NCBI GenBank assembly: GCA_016839445.1
Contig: JAEOUG010000037.1
Location: forward strand, 1-47,917
Direction of reading: 5' to 3'
From: Candidatus Thorarchaeota archaeon
Lineage (GTDB): Archaea > Asgardarchaeota > Thorarchaeia > Thorarchaeales > Thorarchaeaceae
DNA length: 47,917 bases
In this document: one piece after another, positions 39,003-46,315 of the stretch
Numbering within the stretch: the first letter of the stretch is position 1
Layout: every line of letters starts with the position of its first letter
Program-made: the position numbers and the translations under genes
The notes under the pieces: model-generated
Seen by the model: only the letters and a program-made list of their open reading frames with translations
What the model was told of the DNA's origin: nothing
Database searches by the model: none

Positions 39003-40352
39003 ATGTCGGTTGAGGAAGAGAGGGTCAAGCCTCTGAATGATTGTGGGAAAACGTCAGGCGACTACGTCCTGTACTGGATGCAGTCCTCTCAGAGAACAGA
39101 ACTCAATCATGCACTTGAACTTGCGGCCCATGAGGCCAACTTGCTAAGAACGCCTCTCATCGTAGTATTCTGTCTTGCAGCATACCCTGAAGCAATGGCA
39201 TCGCACTACAGATTCATGCTTGAGGGTCTCCAAGAAGTTGAACGGAGTCTTGAAAGTCGGAAAGTCAAGTTCGTTGTTCGTAGTGGCTCTCCCGAGAAGA
39301 TTCTGCCTGATTTGGCAAGCGGCGCCTCGCTTGCAGTTGTAGATCGCGACTATCAGCGGCTTCAGAGAAAGTGGAGGTCACAGGTTGCTGATACAATCGG
39401 TTGCTCTCTACTGCAAGTGGAGTCCAACGTCGTCGTACCTATCGAGACGGCGTCCGAGAAGGAGCAGTATTCTGCCGGGACAATCCGCCCTCGCATTCAT
39501 CGACATCTGGATGTCTTCATGCATGACCTGCCTAGACTCCGCATGAAGGAGAGCTCTCTGACCCTTGACCTTGACTCCATGGACATATCTGATACTGCTG
39601 AAGTGATAAGGCAGATGAAGCTCAAGACCGATGCACAGCAGCCGTCATTTAAGGGTGGGACTTCTTCAGCCAAGCGGATCTTCTCTGAGTTTCTGAGGAG
39701 CAAAATCGACGGATATGCCGACCTCCGGAATGACCCCTCCCTCGACTTCTTGTCGAATATGAGCCCCTTCCTGCATTTCGGGCAGATTTCTCCTCTCTAT
39801 CTCGCCATGGCAGCCCAAGAGTCTGGTAGTCCTGGGGGTGAGAGCTTCGTCGAGGAACTGGTTGTACGAAGAGAACTCGCCATGAACTTCGTCTACTACA
39901 ACGAGAGCTACGAATCGATCAAGTGCCTGCCCAATTGGGCTCTGGCAACTCTGGAGGACCATGCTGGGGACGCTCGCGAGCATATCTATACTCGGCATGA
40001 GCTGGAATCTGCAAATACCCATGACATCTACTGGAACGCCGCACAGGAAGAGATGGTTCACACGGGCAAGATGCACGGCTACATGAGAATGTATTGGGGC
40101 AAGAAGATCCTCGAGTGGAGTAAGAGCCCCTCTGAAGCATTCGATACGGCCACCTACCTGAACAACAAGTACGAGCTCGATGGCAGGGATCCAAACGGGT
40201 TTGCGGGAGTGGCTTGGTGCTTTGGGAAGCACGACAGGGCATGGAGTGAGCGACCGGTCTTTGGAAAGATACGATACATGAACGACCGTGGTCTGGAGCG
40301 GAAGTTCAACATTAGAGCCTATGTCGCCAAGGTTCAATCCAGAATTGGATAG
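39003..40352 (+). CDS. phr: Class II CPD deoxyribodipyrimidine photolyase
   Basis: This 449-aa light-driven repair enzyme acts on cyclobutane pyrimidine dimers. The class II pattern is clear: YWMQSSQRTELNHALE at the N-terminal antenna domain, HGYMRMYWGKKILEW in the FAD-binding helical domain, then NNKYELDGRDPNGFAGVAW and ERPVFGKIRYM near the C-terminus. Conserved Trp residues for electron transfer are present in these motifs. The length is usual for the class. It is transcribed from its own TATA box. Confidence 0.95.
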   Translation: MSVEEERVKPLNDCGKTSGDYVLYWMQSSQRTELNHALELAAHEANLLRTPLIVVFCLAAYPEAMASHYRFMLEGLQEVERSLESRKVKFVVRSGSPEKILPDLASGASLAVVDRDYQRLQRKWRSQVADTIGCSLLQVESNVVVPIETASEKEQYSAGTIRPRIHRHLDVFMHDLPRLRMKESSLTLDLDSMDISDTAEVIRQMKLKTDAQQPSFKGGTSSAKRIFSEFLRSKIDGYADLRNDPSLDFLSNMSPFLHFGQISPLYLAMAAQESGSPGGESFVEELVVRRELAMNFVYYNESYESIKCLPNWALATLEDHAGDAREHIYTRHELESANTHDIYWNAAQEEMVHTGKMHGYMRMYWGKKILEWSKSPSEAFDTATYLNNKYELDGRDPNGFAGVAWCFGKHDRAWSERPVFGKIRYMNDRGLERKFNIRAYVAKVQSRIG

Positions 40353-40413
40353 ACAGGTATTGTTTATCAGACATAACTCACACTGGGAAAGCTGTCCGGT
40401 AGGTGAGTCTGAG

Positions 40414-40980
40414 ATGAAGCTGCCGAAAAGACAGGAATACTCCGTCAAGGACTTGATGAACGACCTGAAGAAGTTGGATCCTTCTCCGAGTGTTCTGGCC
40501 AAGATTGGCACAGAGCTCGTCTACTACGAGTGGACCTGCTGTCGTCAGGGATTGGGTGCTGAGCACACTGTCACATCTAACATTGAGGAGTTGCTCGAAT
40601 TCACCCAGACTGGGTACGAGCGAAGTCTTGTTGAAGGGGAGTATTGGAGAGCTAAGGACACTCCTCGCTCAATCCTGAATGATTTCATCCGAGATCGACC
40701 CGACGAATTCATGGATCATGTCCTCGACAGGTCGGTGGACTACATACAGGGTCTGATTCAGGCTGCTGAGAAAGCTCGCAAGGCAGAGAAGAAGCAATAC
40801 AAGAAGATGGAGAAGGGTGTGAGAAGCGAGGTCAAGGAGAACCCCGAAAACCCAGAAGCGTGGAACAAGCTTCGACTCCTGCTATGGTTGGTAGGCAACT
40901 ACACCGAATCAAGCCAGGCATTCCAGAATGCAAAGAAACTGGGCTGGACGAGTGAAGAGAGCCTACTCGTTGCTCTCTGA
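40414..40980 (+). CDS. TPR-like hypothetical protein
   Basis: This 188-aa mostly helical protein is started at 40414 (MKLPKRQ) because AGGTGAG lies about 7 nt upstream; the longer frame starting inside the photolyase gene lacks support. A basic coiled segment (AAEKARKAEKKQYKKMEKG, about 120-140) precedes a TPR-like repeat: NPENPEAWNKLRLLLWLVGNY followed by AFQNAKKLGW. The N-terminal half is of unknown fold. It lies directly after the photolyase on the same strand. Confidence 0.65.
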   Translation: MKLPKRQEYSVKDLMNDLKKLDPSPSVLAKIGTELVYYEWTCCRQGLGAEHTVTSNIEELLEFTQTGYERSLVEGEYWRAKDTPRSILNDFIRDRPDEFMDHVLDRSVDYIQGLIQAAEKARKAEKKQYKKMEKGVRSEVKENPENPEAWNKLRLLLWLVGNYTESSQAFQNAKKLGWTSEESLLVAL

Positions 40981-41109
40981 TTTCCTCGGAAACACGTATG
41001 TCTTCCTTGAGTCCGCAAGTGCGGGGGAATTGGTATAACAGAAAAGAGACTTGCCACCAGAATCGCCATCGAGATATTCCGCACTCCTTCCGGTAGCAGG
41101 ATAGAGCAC

Positions 41110-41997
41110 TTGGCTCTCGGGGAGACCGCACTGTACGCGATAAGCTCCGATGATAAGCTTCTGGGCTGGGACTTGCACCGACCCAACCCAGAGGCTCTTG
41201 AAGCGGACCTGCCCTCTCTTGTCAGGAATCTACATGACTCGGCCCTCTCACTTGCAGTGAGCGCAGAGACAATGTATGTTGGTCATATCGCGGGTGCGAG
41301 CTGTATCCACGTCTTTGACGTAACCTCTCCCTTTGATCCGCATCCTGAAACGATAATCAGAGCAGATTCGGGCTCAGTCTTTGATCTCAAGGTTTCTGAC
41401 GCAGAGATTGTTGCAGGTCTAGGGGAGGGGATGCTGAAGATATGGTCTAAGCGTGACTTCAGGCTAGCCAAGTCCATGAGAGCACAGGAGCACTTCGTAC
41501 TCTGTGTTGCCACCGACCCGGAATTCACGTATGGCGGGGGTGCTGACAGGTGCATTCGTGTCTATCGCAATCAAGACTACGGTCAGGCTGCATCACTGAT
41601 GGGCCATGATGCCAGCGTGTTCTGCCTGGAAGTTGATGATGACTTCCTGTATTCGGGGTCGGGAGAGATCTGGTGGGGTGGTCCCGGTTCTCCACGCCCT
41701 CCAAGTTTCGAGTCCGCGGTTAGAGTCTGGAGCAAAGATGATTGGGACTGCATAGCGATTCTGGAAGGGCACCAAGACAATGTGAACGCTGTGTGCGTGG
41801 ACTCGTCAGCAGTATTCTCAGTTTCAGACGACTCCTCACTTCGGACGTACTCGCTGGGTGATTGGGAGCCCCTTTCCATTATGGAACTCGGCGCAATCAG
41901 ACCTACATCTCTATCTCAGGATGCTGACTACCTCTACGTTGGTTGTTCGGACGGCTTCGTTCGGATGGTAGCCAAGAGCGACTTGATTGAGTCCTAG
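41110..41997 (+). CDS. WD40/beta-propeller repeat protein
   Basis: This 295-aa protein is built of about seven blades of roughly 40 residues. Clear repeats are LKIWSKRDFRLAKSMRAQEHFVLCVA, RVYRNQDYGQAASLMGHDASVFCLE, RVWSKDDWDCIAILEGHQDNVNAVCVD and RTYSLGDWEPLSIM. The frame is open from 41011 and codons from 41041 already encode a blade-like stretch, but no ATG/GTG/TTG lies before the TTG at 41110, which has AGGAT about 7 nt upstream. The true start may be earlier at a rare codon. The stop overlaps the convergent VOC gene (CTAG). Confidence 0.8.
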   Translation: MALGETALYAISSDDKLLGWDLHRPNPEALEADLPSLVRNLHDSALSLAVSAETMYVGHIAGASCIHVFDVTSPFDPHPETIIRADSGSVFDLKVSDAEIVAGLGEGMLKIWSKRDFRLAKSMRAQEHFVLCVATDPEFTYGGGADRCIRVYRNQDYGQAASLMGHDASVFCLEVDDDFLYSGSGEIWWGGPGSPRPPSFESAVRVWSKDDWDCIAILEGHQDNVNAVCVDSSAVFSVSDDSSLRTYSLGDWEPLSIMELGAIRPTSLSQDADYLYVGCSDGFVRMVAKSDLIES

Positions 41998-42359
41998 AAC
42001 TCCACCGGCTCTATTCGATGAAGGAAGGACTGGAATTCAAGGGCGCGTCCCTCTGGGTCTTCCGCAAAGAACTGGTAAATCTGATAGCGCTCATTCACTG
42101 TTGGCTCAGCGGACGCAATACTCGAGAGTGCCTCATACATCTCGTCAACATCAGCTTTCTCTGGATAGAAGAAAGTAATCATGCCCTCTAGGTCCGGTGA
42201 GTCCCTCTGGCAGAAGCCAAGAAGGAGGTTTCCATGGCTCAGGATCGTGCAGTCCTCTTGTTCAAGCCAGATGCGCATTCCAATGTCGTTCAGATAGAAG
42301 TTGATAATCTCTCCTAACCTTGCCGTCTTGAAGAACACAATCCCAGACAGGATATGCAC
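41994..42359 (-). CDS. VOC/glyoxalase-fold protein
   Basis: This 121-aa single vicinal-oxygen-chelate domain starts at the GTG at 42359, because VHILSGIVFFKTARLGEIINFY matches the first strand and helix of the fold. ERYQIYQFFAEDPEGRALEFQSFL is the closing strand, with a Glu in the usual metal position. It may bind a metal or small metabolite. The longer frame up to 42611 runs over the promoter region of the opposing gene and has no family likeness. It overlaps the WD40 gene end by 4 nt. Confidence 0.75.
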   Translation of the reverse strand: MHILSGIVFFKTARLGEIINFYLNDIGMRIWLEQEDCTILSHGNLLLGFCQRDSPDLEGMITFFYPEKADVDEMYEALSSIASAEPTVNERYQIYQFFAEDPEGRALEFQSFLHRIEPVEF

Positions 42360-42433
42360 GCTCCCACTGCCATGTCTTCTCCCGAGTACTAGAGTGTTTC
42401 TCAGGACAGCACAAGGGGGGAATCTCACAAAAC

Positions 42434-42454
42434 CGAAGCAATTGGTTCGTTTTT
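42434..42454. promoter_or_regulatory. Near-perfect palindrome followed by a T run
   Basis: CGAAGCAATTGGTTCG (42434-42449) is a 16-bp dyad with one mismatched pair (arms CGAA-S-CAA), followed by TTTTT. It lies in the 214-bp divergent space 42360-42573 between the VOC and wHTH genes. It may be an operator; the short stem and T run also allow a weak terminator. Confidence 0.4.
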
Positions 42455-42535
42455 GAGCTGCTTGGCATGCTTCTTTTGCATAAAACGTACAGACCTCCTT
42501 CACGCAGATAGATATCCATACTCTGTATCGCCAAA

Positions 42536-42556
42536 CTACCGCCCAGATAGCGGTAG
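42536..42556. promoter_or_regulatory. Perfect dyad just upstream of wHTH copy 1
   Basis: CTACCGC (42536-42542) and GCGGTAG (42550-42556) are perfect 7-bp inverted arms 7 bp apart, ending 17 bp before the ATG at 42574. The placement covers the probable transcription start and fits an autoregulatory operator for the small wHTH protein. Confidence 0.5.
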
Positions 42557-42573
42557 GACGAACAGAATTGACT

Positions 42574-42849
42574 ATGCGAACGACTAGAACTCCGAAAAGT
42601 GCCATAGCCATTCTCGGAGCTCTGGCTCAAGAGGGGCCGATGTGCCCACAGGAGCTAAGCTCTAAGCTGGAAATGGCACCACGAACGGTGAGCTTCGCGC
42701 TCAGGCGACTGCTGAAGCGGCAGCTCCTCCGCAGAATACCAAATCTAAACGACATGCGACGGCCCATGTACCACGTGAACATGGAGAACGCACAAGAGGT
42801 CCTGGAAAGGGCCAAGATCTCACCTTTGGCGTGGGCTCAGAGGGCATGA
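42574..42849 (+). CDS. Small winged-helix regulator, cassette copy 1
   Basis: This 91-aa protein (from the ATG at 42574; a TTG 6 nt upstream is possible) is one winged helix. RTPKSAIAILGALAQEGPM leads into QELSSKLEMAPRTVSFALRRL, the recognition helix, and the wing ends IPNLNDMRRPMYHVN. It is paralogous to the gene at 43524 with the same landmarks (PKSA, GPM, RTVxFALxRL, PNLxDMR). It precedes the partner gene at 42897 by 47 nt. The family resembles MarR-like regulators that are numerous in Asgard genomes, a statement from memory. Confidence 0.78.
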   Translation: MRTTRTPKSAIAILGALAQEGPMCPQELSSKLEMAPRTVSFALRRLLKRQLLRRIPNLNDMRRPMYHVNMENAQEVLERAKISPLAWAQRA

Positions 42850-42896
42850 GTCGCACAAAATGCAGCACGACTCTTGATATTCTGCAGGTGTCTGTA

Positions 42897-43367
42897 ATGC
42901 CCAAAGCCTCTGACCTGAGAAAGCGCTATCTGGCCCTCTTGAAGGAGAGGGAAGGTAAGGTCAGACACGATGAGGCACTAGTCATCTACCGGAACGAATG
43001 GGTCCGAATTCTTCTTGCTGACTCTGAGGACGCAGACCGGGATTCTACCATTGAGGTCGAGATGTCTCCTCCATTTTCGCATTGCAGTTCGTCCACTCCC
43101 GAAGATGAGGACAAAGGCACTGAGCATTCCGTGGTGTGTAGCCGCAGGACAATGCAATCAATGATAGACCACCTCCAGTACATGATCGACTTGGAACGGT
43201 CAGGATTCTTAATCGATTTCGCCGGCAACGGCTGTCTCTTTGTCGCGTTTCGTGGATTCGCCGAGACGCCAGACATTGAAACTTTCAGGCTCCTTCTGCC
43301 ACCTTCTGCTGGGTCGGGTTTGCGGCAGAAGGAGCCATCCAACCGCCTGATGAGCCTGGTCATCTGA
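42897..43367 (+). CDS. Unrecognised partner protein, cassette copy 1
   Basis: This 156-aa protein belongs to no family I recognise. The start at 42897 (MPKASDLRKRYLALL) is set by AGGTG 6 nt upstream. It pairs with the preceding wHTH gene and is paralogous to the gene at 43798. Both have DLxxRF/YL near the start, WVRILL or WIRILV about 30 residues on, a strand pair with xVEMS/xVELV, a helix DHLQYMIDLE or NHLEYLVRLE, and a closing LLLPP or LIPP. A Ser- and acid-rich insert (SHCSSSTPEDEDKG) is specific to this copy. Confidence 0.6.
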   Translation: MPKASDLRKRYLALLKEREGKVRHDEALVIYRNEWVRILLADSEDADRDSTIEVEMSPPFSHCSSSTPEDEDKGTEHSVVCSRRTMQSMIDHLQYMIDLERSGFLIDFAGNGCLFVAFRGFAETPDIETFRLLLPPSAGSGLRQKEPSNRLMSLVI

Positions 43368-43399
43368 GGCGCCCCTTCTTCAAGGCATTCAGCCATTTT

Positions 43400-43417
43400 C
43401 CGAACTTGCGAGTTCGG
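43400..43417 (+). terminator. Hairpin after cassette copy 1
   Basis: CCGAACT (43400-43406) and AGTTCGG (43411-43417) form a perfect 7-bp stem with a TGCG loop, 32 nt after the stop of the partner gene. The following GTTCTTG is only weakly T-rich. Either a weak terminator or an operator is possible. The rest of the 43368-43523 gap holds the candidate site at 43453. Confidence 0.4.
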
Positions 43418-43452
43418 GTTCTTGCGCTCTACGGCCTACCGACGGTGGTATT

Positions 43453-43468
43453 GAGAACTTCCGTTCTA
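43453..43468. promoter_or_regulatory. Candidate operator upstream of wHTH copy 2
   Basis: GAGAACTTCCGTTCTA contains the dyad AGAAC-TTCC-GTTCT. A TATA-like AGATATGG lies just downstream (about 43477-43484) and the gene start follows about 40 bp later. A closely related sequence occurs in front of hutU (44244-44260), which suggests one regulator for both. Confidence 0.45.
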
Positions 43469-43523
43469 ACATGATTAGATATGGAATCCCGTTCTCTCTA
43501 TCAACTGTGGTGTGTTAAGAAAC

Positions 43524-43784
43524 ATGAGAACTCCAATGCGACTTCCTAAGAGCGCCGTCAAAGTCCTCCACTTCCTTGACAAGAAGGGTCCTATGACTCC
43601 ACGGGCCATAAGCAAGGAAGCGAATGTACCTCTGCGAACAGTGACGTTCGCACTTGACAGGCTTGTTGGTACTAACCTGTGTCAGAAAGTGCCCAATCTC
43701 GGCGACATGCGGCTCATGCTCTATGTTGTGAATCAAGACGAGGCGAGAGCAGTGTTCTCCAGGTACGGTCAGCGCTTCGCATGA
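43524..43784 (+). CDS. Small winged-helix regulator, cassette copy 2
   Basis: This 86-aa protein (ATG 43524; an in-frame GTG at 43512 is the leaderless alternative) is one winged helix. LPKSAVKVLHFLDKKGPM leads to ISKEANVPLRTVTFALDRL and a wing ending VPNLGDMRLMLYVVN. It is paralogous to copy 1 along its whole length. The partner gene follows after 13 nt. A regulator next to a metabolic operon with a shared dyad in both promoters suggests control of hutUH, as inference. Confidence 0.78.
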   Translation: MRTPMRLPKSAVKVLHFLDKKGPMTPRAISKEANVPLRTVTFALDRLVGTNLCQKVPNLGDMRLMLYVVNQDEARAVFSRYGQRFA

Positions 43785-43797
43785 TCAGGTTGGATTC

Positions 43798-44211
43798 GTG
43801 ATAGCAATGCATAGCCCGACCGACTTATACGAGAGGTTTCTCCGAATCATGGAAACCAACTTGGAGGGCGATGAAGTTGTCGACCCGTTATGCGAAACAG
43901 ACTGGATTCGCATTCTTGTCACACGAAAGGCGGGTGACCCCGTCTGTGTTCAGCTAGAAGTAGAGCTGGTGCTTCCCGCGTGCATCATCGATGCTCTACG
44001 AACAGACCAACCTCTTGGAATCCCGAGCTGCAAGACTGCTCGCACCTTCGTTGAAACGACCATCAACCACCTCGAGTATCTTGTTCGTCTCGAAGATATC
44101 GGCCTTGAACTAAGTGTGGCTCCGAAGGATGGAATCTGGAGTGCGTCCACAACAATAGACAACACCCCTCCGATTCCATTCTTTGCGGAACTCATTCCCC
44201 CTGTCTGTTAG
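43798..44211 (+). CDS. Unrecognised partner protein, cassette copy 2
   Basis: This 137-aa protein is paralogous to the one at 42897. Shared positions include DLYERFLRIM against DLRKRYLALL, ETDWIRILV against RNEWVRILL, and TTINHLEYLVRLEDIG against SMIDHLQYMIDLERSG. It lacks the acidic insert of copy 1. The start is GTG at 43798, with AGGTTGG about 7 nt upstream; an ATG 9 nt on is an alternative. No catalytic motif is visible. As a constant companion of the small wHTH protein it may be a ligand-sensing partner or co-regulator. Confidence 0.6.
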   Translation: MIAMHSPTDLYERFLRIMETNLEGDEVVDPLCETDWIRILVTRKAGDPVCVQLEVELVLPACIIDALRTDQPLGIPSCKTARTFVETTINHLEYLVRLEDIGLELSVAPKDGIWSASTTIDNTPPIPFFAELIPPVC

Positions 44212-44237
44212 GTCCCTTCAACAGAACCATTCGAGTG

Positions 44238-44260
44238 TTTTATGAGGACTTCACGTTCTC
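44238..44260 (+). promoter_or_regulatory. hutU promoter with overlapping candidate operator
   Basis: TTTTAT (44238-44243) is a likely TATA element. It is followed at once by GAGGACTTCACGTTCTC (44244-44260), an imperfect dyad (GAGgAC...GTtCTC) that matches the site at 43453-43468 in most positions. A protein bound here would cover the region from TATA box to transcription start, a repressor geometry. Confidence 0.5.
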
Positions 44261-44287
44261 ATCAACCGCGACGATGGATGTGTTTCG

Positions 44288-46315
44288 ATGACAGGTAGCA
44301 CTCCGCACTCAGCTGAACCCCGGCTCTCTGATACTCTTCCTCCTCCCCCCTCGTTTGACCCCAAGTATCGAAGAGCACCTAACCGTGGCTTCTCCCTGTC
44401 CAGAGATGAAACTGTCACGGCCATCAAGAACGCACTTCGCTACGTTCCAGAGAAGCTACACGAGACTCTGGCGCCCGAGTTTCTTGATGAGCTCATGACT
44501 CGAGGCCGAATCTACGCCTACCGATATCGTCCACGGGGGGCCATAAGGGCAAGACCAGTGGATGAATACAAGGGTATTCTCGAGGCCCGAGCAATCCAGC
44601 TGATGATAGACAACAACCTGGACTTCGACGTGGCACTGTACCCCTACGAGCTTGTTACGTATGGAGAAAGCGGACAGGTGTTTCAGAACTGGCTCCAATT
44701 CCTGCTCACGAAGAAGTACCTTGAGACAATGACAGAGGAGCAGACGCTTGTCGTGAGCTCCGGACATCCTCTTGGGTTGTTTCCGTCACATCGAAACGCT
44801 CCGCGTGTGATCTCAACCAACGCTCTGATGGTGGGCATGTTCGATACTCCTGATGGGTTCCATAGAGCAGCAGCACTTGGAGTCGCAAATTACGGGCAGA
44901 TGACGGCAGGAGGTTGGATGTATATTGGGCCTCAGGGCATTGTTCACGGAACCTACATCACTCTGCTCAACGCAGGTCGTCTCTACCTTGGCATACCGCC
45001 CACCGAGGACTTGAAAGGGCATGTGTTCCTCACGTCGGGGTTGGGTGGCATGAGTGGTGCTCAGGCTAAGGCGATTGAGATTGCTGGGGGTGTAGGTATC
45101 ATTGCTGAGGTTGACCGAAGCAGGATTGAAACGCGGAGCGACCAGGGATGGCTGAGCCTTCAATCAGACAACATCGACGAAGTCTTCGGCTGGGCCGACG
45201 AATACGCGGAGAAGGGTGAGGCTGTGTCGATTGGATATCATGGCAACATAGTGGACCTTTGGGAGCATTTGGTGAAGGAAGAGATCGAGTTGGAACTTGC
45301 CTCTGATCAGACCTCCTGCCACGATGTCTATGGAGGTGGATACACTCCCCAAGGAGTGAGCTTCGAAGAGGGTAGAGAGCTACTTCGCAGTGATCGCGAG
45401 GAGTTCAAGGTCCAAGTTGACAAGTCCCTGCGGCGGCAGTTCGAGTTCATTCAGACGATGACTCAGCGGGGAACTCACTTCTGGGATTATGGCAACTCGT
45501 TCATGAAGGCAGTATTTGATGCGGGCGACAGAAGAATTGCCAAGAACGGAGTGGACACAAATGACGGGTTCATCTTCCCCTCATATGTCGAGGACATAAT
45601 GGGTCCGTTGTGCTTCGATTATGGGTACGGTCCCTTCAGGTGGGTATGTCTATCCGGAAAGCCAGAAGACCTAGCGGCTACTGATGCATCTGCTATGGCA
45701 TGCATCAATCCGGACCGGAGAGGTCAAGATCGTGACAACTACATATGGATTCGTGACGCACAGAAGAACCAACTCGTTGTGGGCTCCCAGGCAAGGATTC
45801 TGTATGCTGACGCTGAAGGGCGAGCGAAGATTGCCCTGGAGTTCAATAGGATGATTCGAGAGAGGAGTATCGGCCCCGTGATGCTGGGTCGGGACCACCA
45901 TGATACCGGTGGTACGGATTCTCCCTTCCGAGAAACTGCCAATATCCGGGACGGCAGCAATGTGATGAGCGACATGGCTCACCAGTGCTGGGCTGGGAAT
46001 GCTTCTCGGGGGATGACTATGTGTGTACTGTCAAATGGAGGGGGCGTGGGAACTGGAAAGGCCATCAATGGAGGCTTTGGTCTAGTCTTGGACGGAAGCG
46101 CGAGAATTGATGCCATTATCGCATCTGCTATCGATTGGGATGTCATAGGCGGTGTTGCTCGAAGGTCTTGGGCTCGTAACGAGAATGCCATTGAAACGGC
46201 CCTGCAGTGGAACGATCGAATGGAAGGAAGAGGTCACATCTCTGTGCCGAACTTGGCAGAAGAAGGGCTGGTCGAGGGTCTTGTTGAGGAGCGGCTAAAG
46301 GAGGAGAAGGCATGA
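44288..46315 (+). CDS. hutU: Urocanate hydratase (long form)
   Basis: This 675-aa enzyme catalyses the second step of histidine degradation, converting urocanate to imidazolone propionate with tightly bound NAD. The NAD-binding TSGLGGMSGAQAKA (about residue 255), the segment YHGNIVDLWEHL and the active-site region SRGMTMCVLSNGGGVGTGKA are all present. It is longer than the roughly 555 aa of the classical enterobacterial or Bacillus enzyme. From memory, Bacteroidetes carry this long form, which would be consistent with transfer from bacteria. It overlaps hutH by 4 nt. Confidence 0.95.
   Translation: MTGSTPHSAEPRLSDTLPPPPSFDPKYRRAPNRGFSLSRDETVTAIKNALRYVPEKLHETLAPEFLDELMTRGRIYAYRYRPRGAIRARPVDEYKGILEARAIQLMIDNNLDFDVALYPYELVTYGESGQVFQNWLQFLLTKKYLETMTEEQTLVVSSGHPLGLFPSHRNAPRVISTNALMVGMFDTPDGFHRAAALGVANYGQMTAGGWMYIGPQGIVHGTYITLLNAGRLYLGIPPTEDLKGHVFLTSGLGGMSGAQAKAIEIAGGVGIIAEVDRSRIETRSDQGWLSLQSDNIDEVFGWADEYAEKGEAVSIGYHGNIVDLWEHLVKEEIELELASDQTSCHDVYGGGYTPQGVSFEEGRELLRSDREEFKVQVDKSLRRQFEFIQTMTQRGTHFWDYGNSFMKAVFDAGDRRIAKNGVDTNDGFIFPSYVEDIMGPLCFDYGYGPFRWVCLSGKPEDLAATDASAMACINPDRRGQDRDNYIWIRDAQKNQLVVGSQARILYADAEGRAKIALEFNRMIRERSIGPVMLGRDHHDTGGTDSPFRETANIRDGSNVMSDMAHQCWAGNASRGMTMCVLSNGGGVGTGKAINGGFGLVLDGSARIDAIIASAIDWDVIGGVARRSWARNENAIETALQWNDRMEGRGHISVPNLAEEGLVEGLVEERLKEEKA

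Noticed and set aside
39666..40511. 281-codon open frame on the minus strand
   Set aside because: It is fully antisense to the class II photolyase, whose motifs are intact; the translation has no family likeness and irregular composition.
42360..42611. N-terminal extension of the VOC protein to the ATG at 42611
   Set aside because: It would cover the palindromes and promoter of the divergent wHTH gene and even its start codon, and the extra residues do not resemble a VOC domain.
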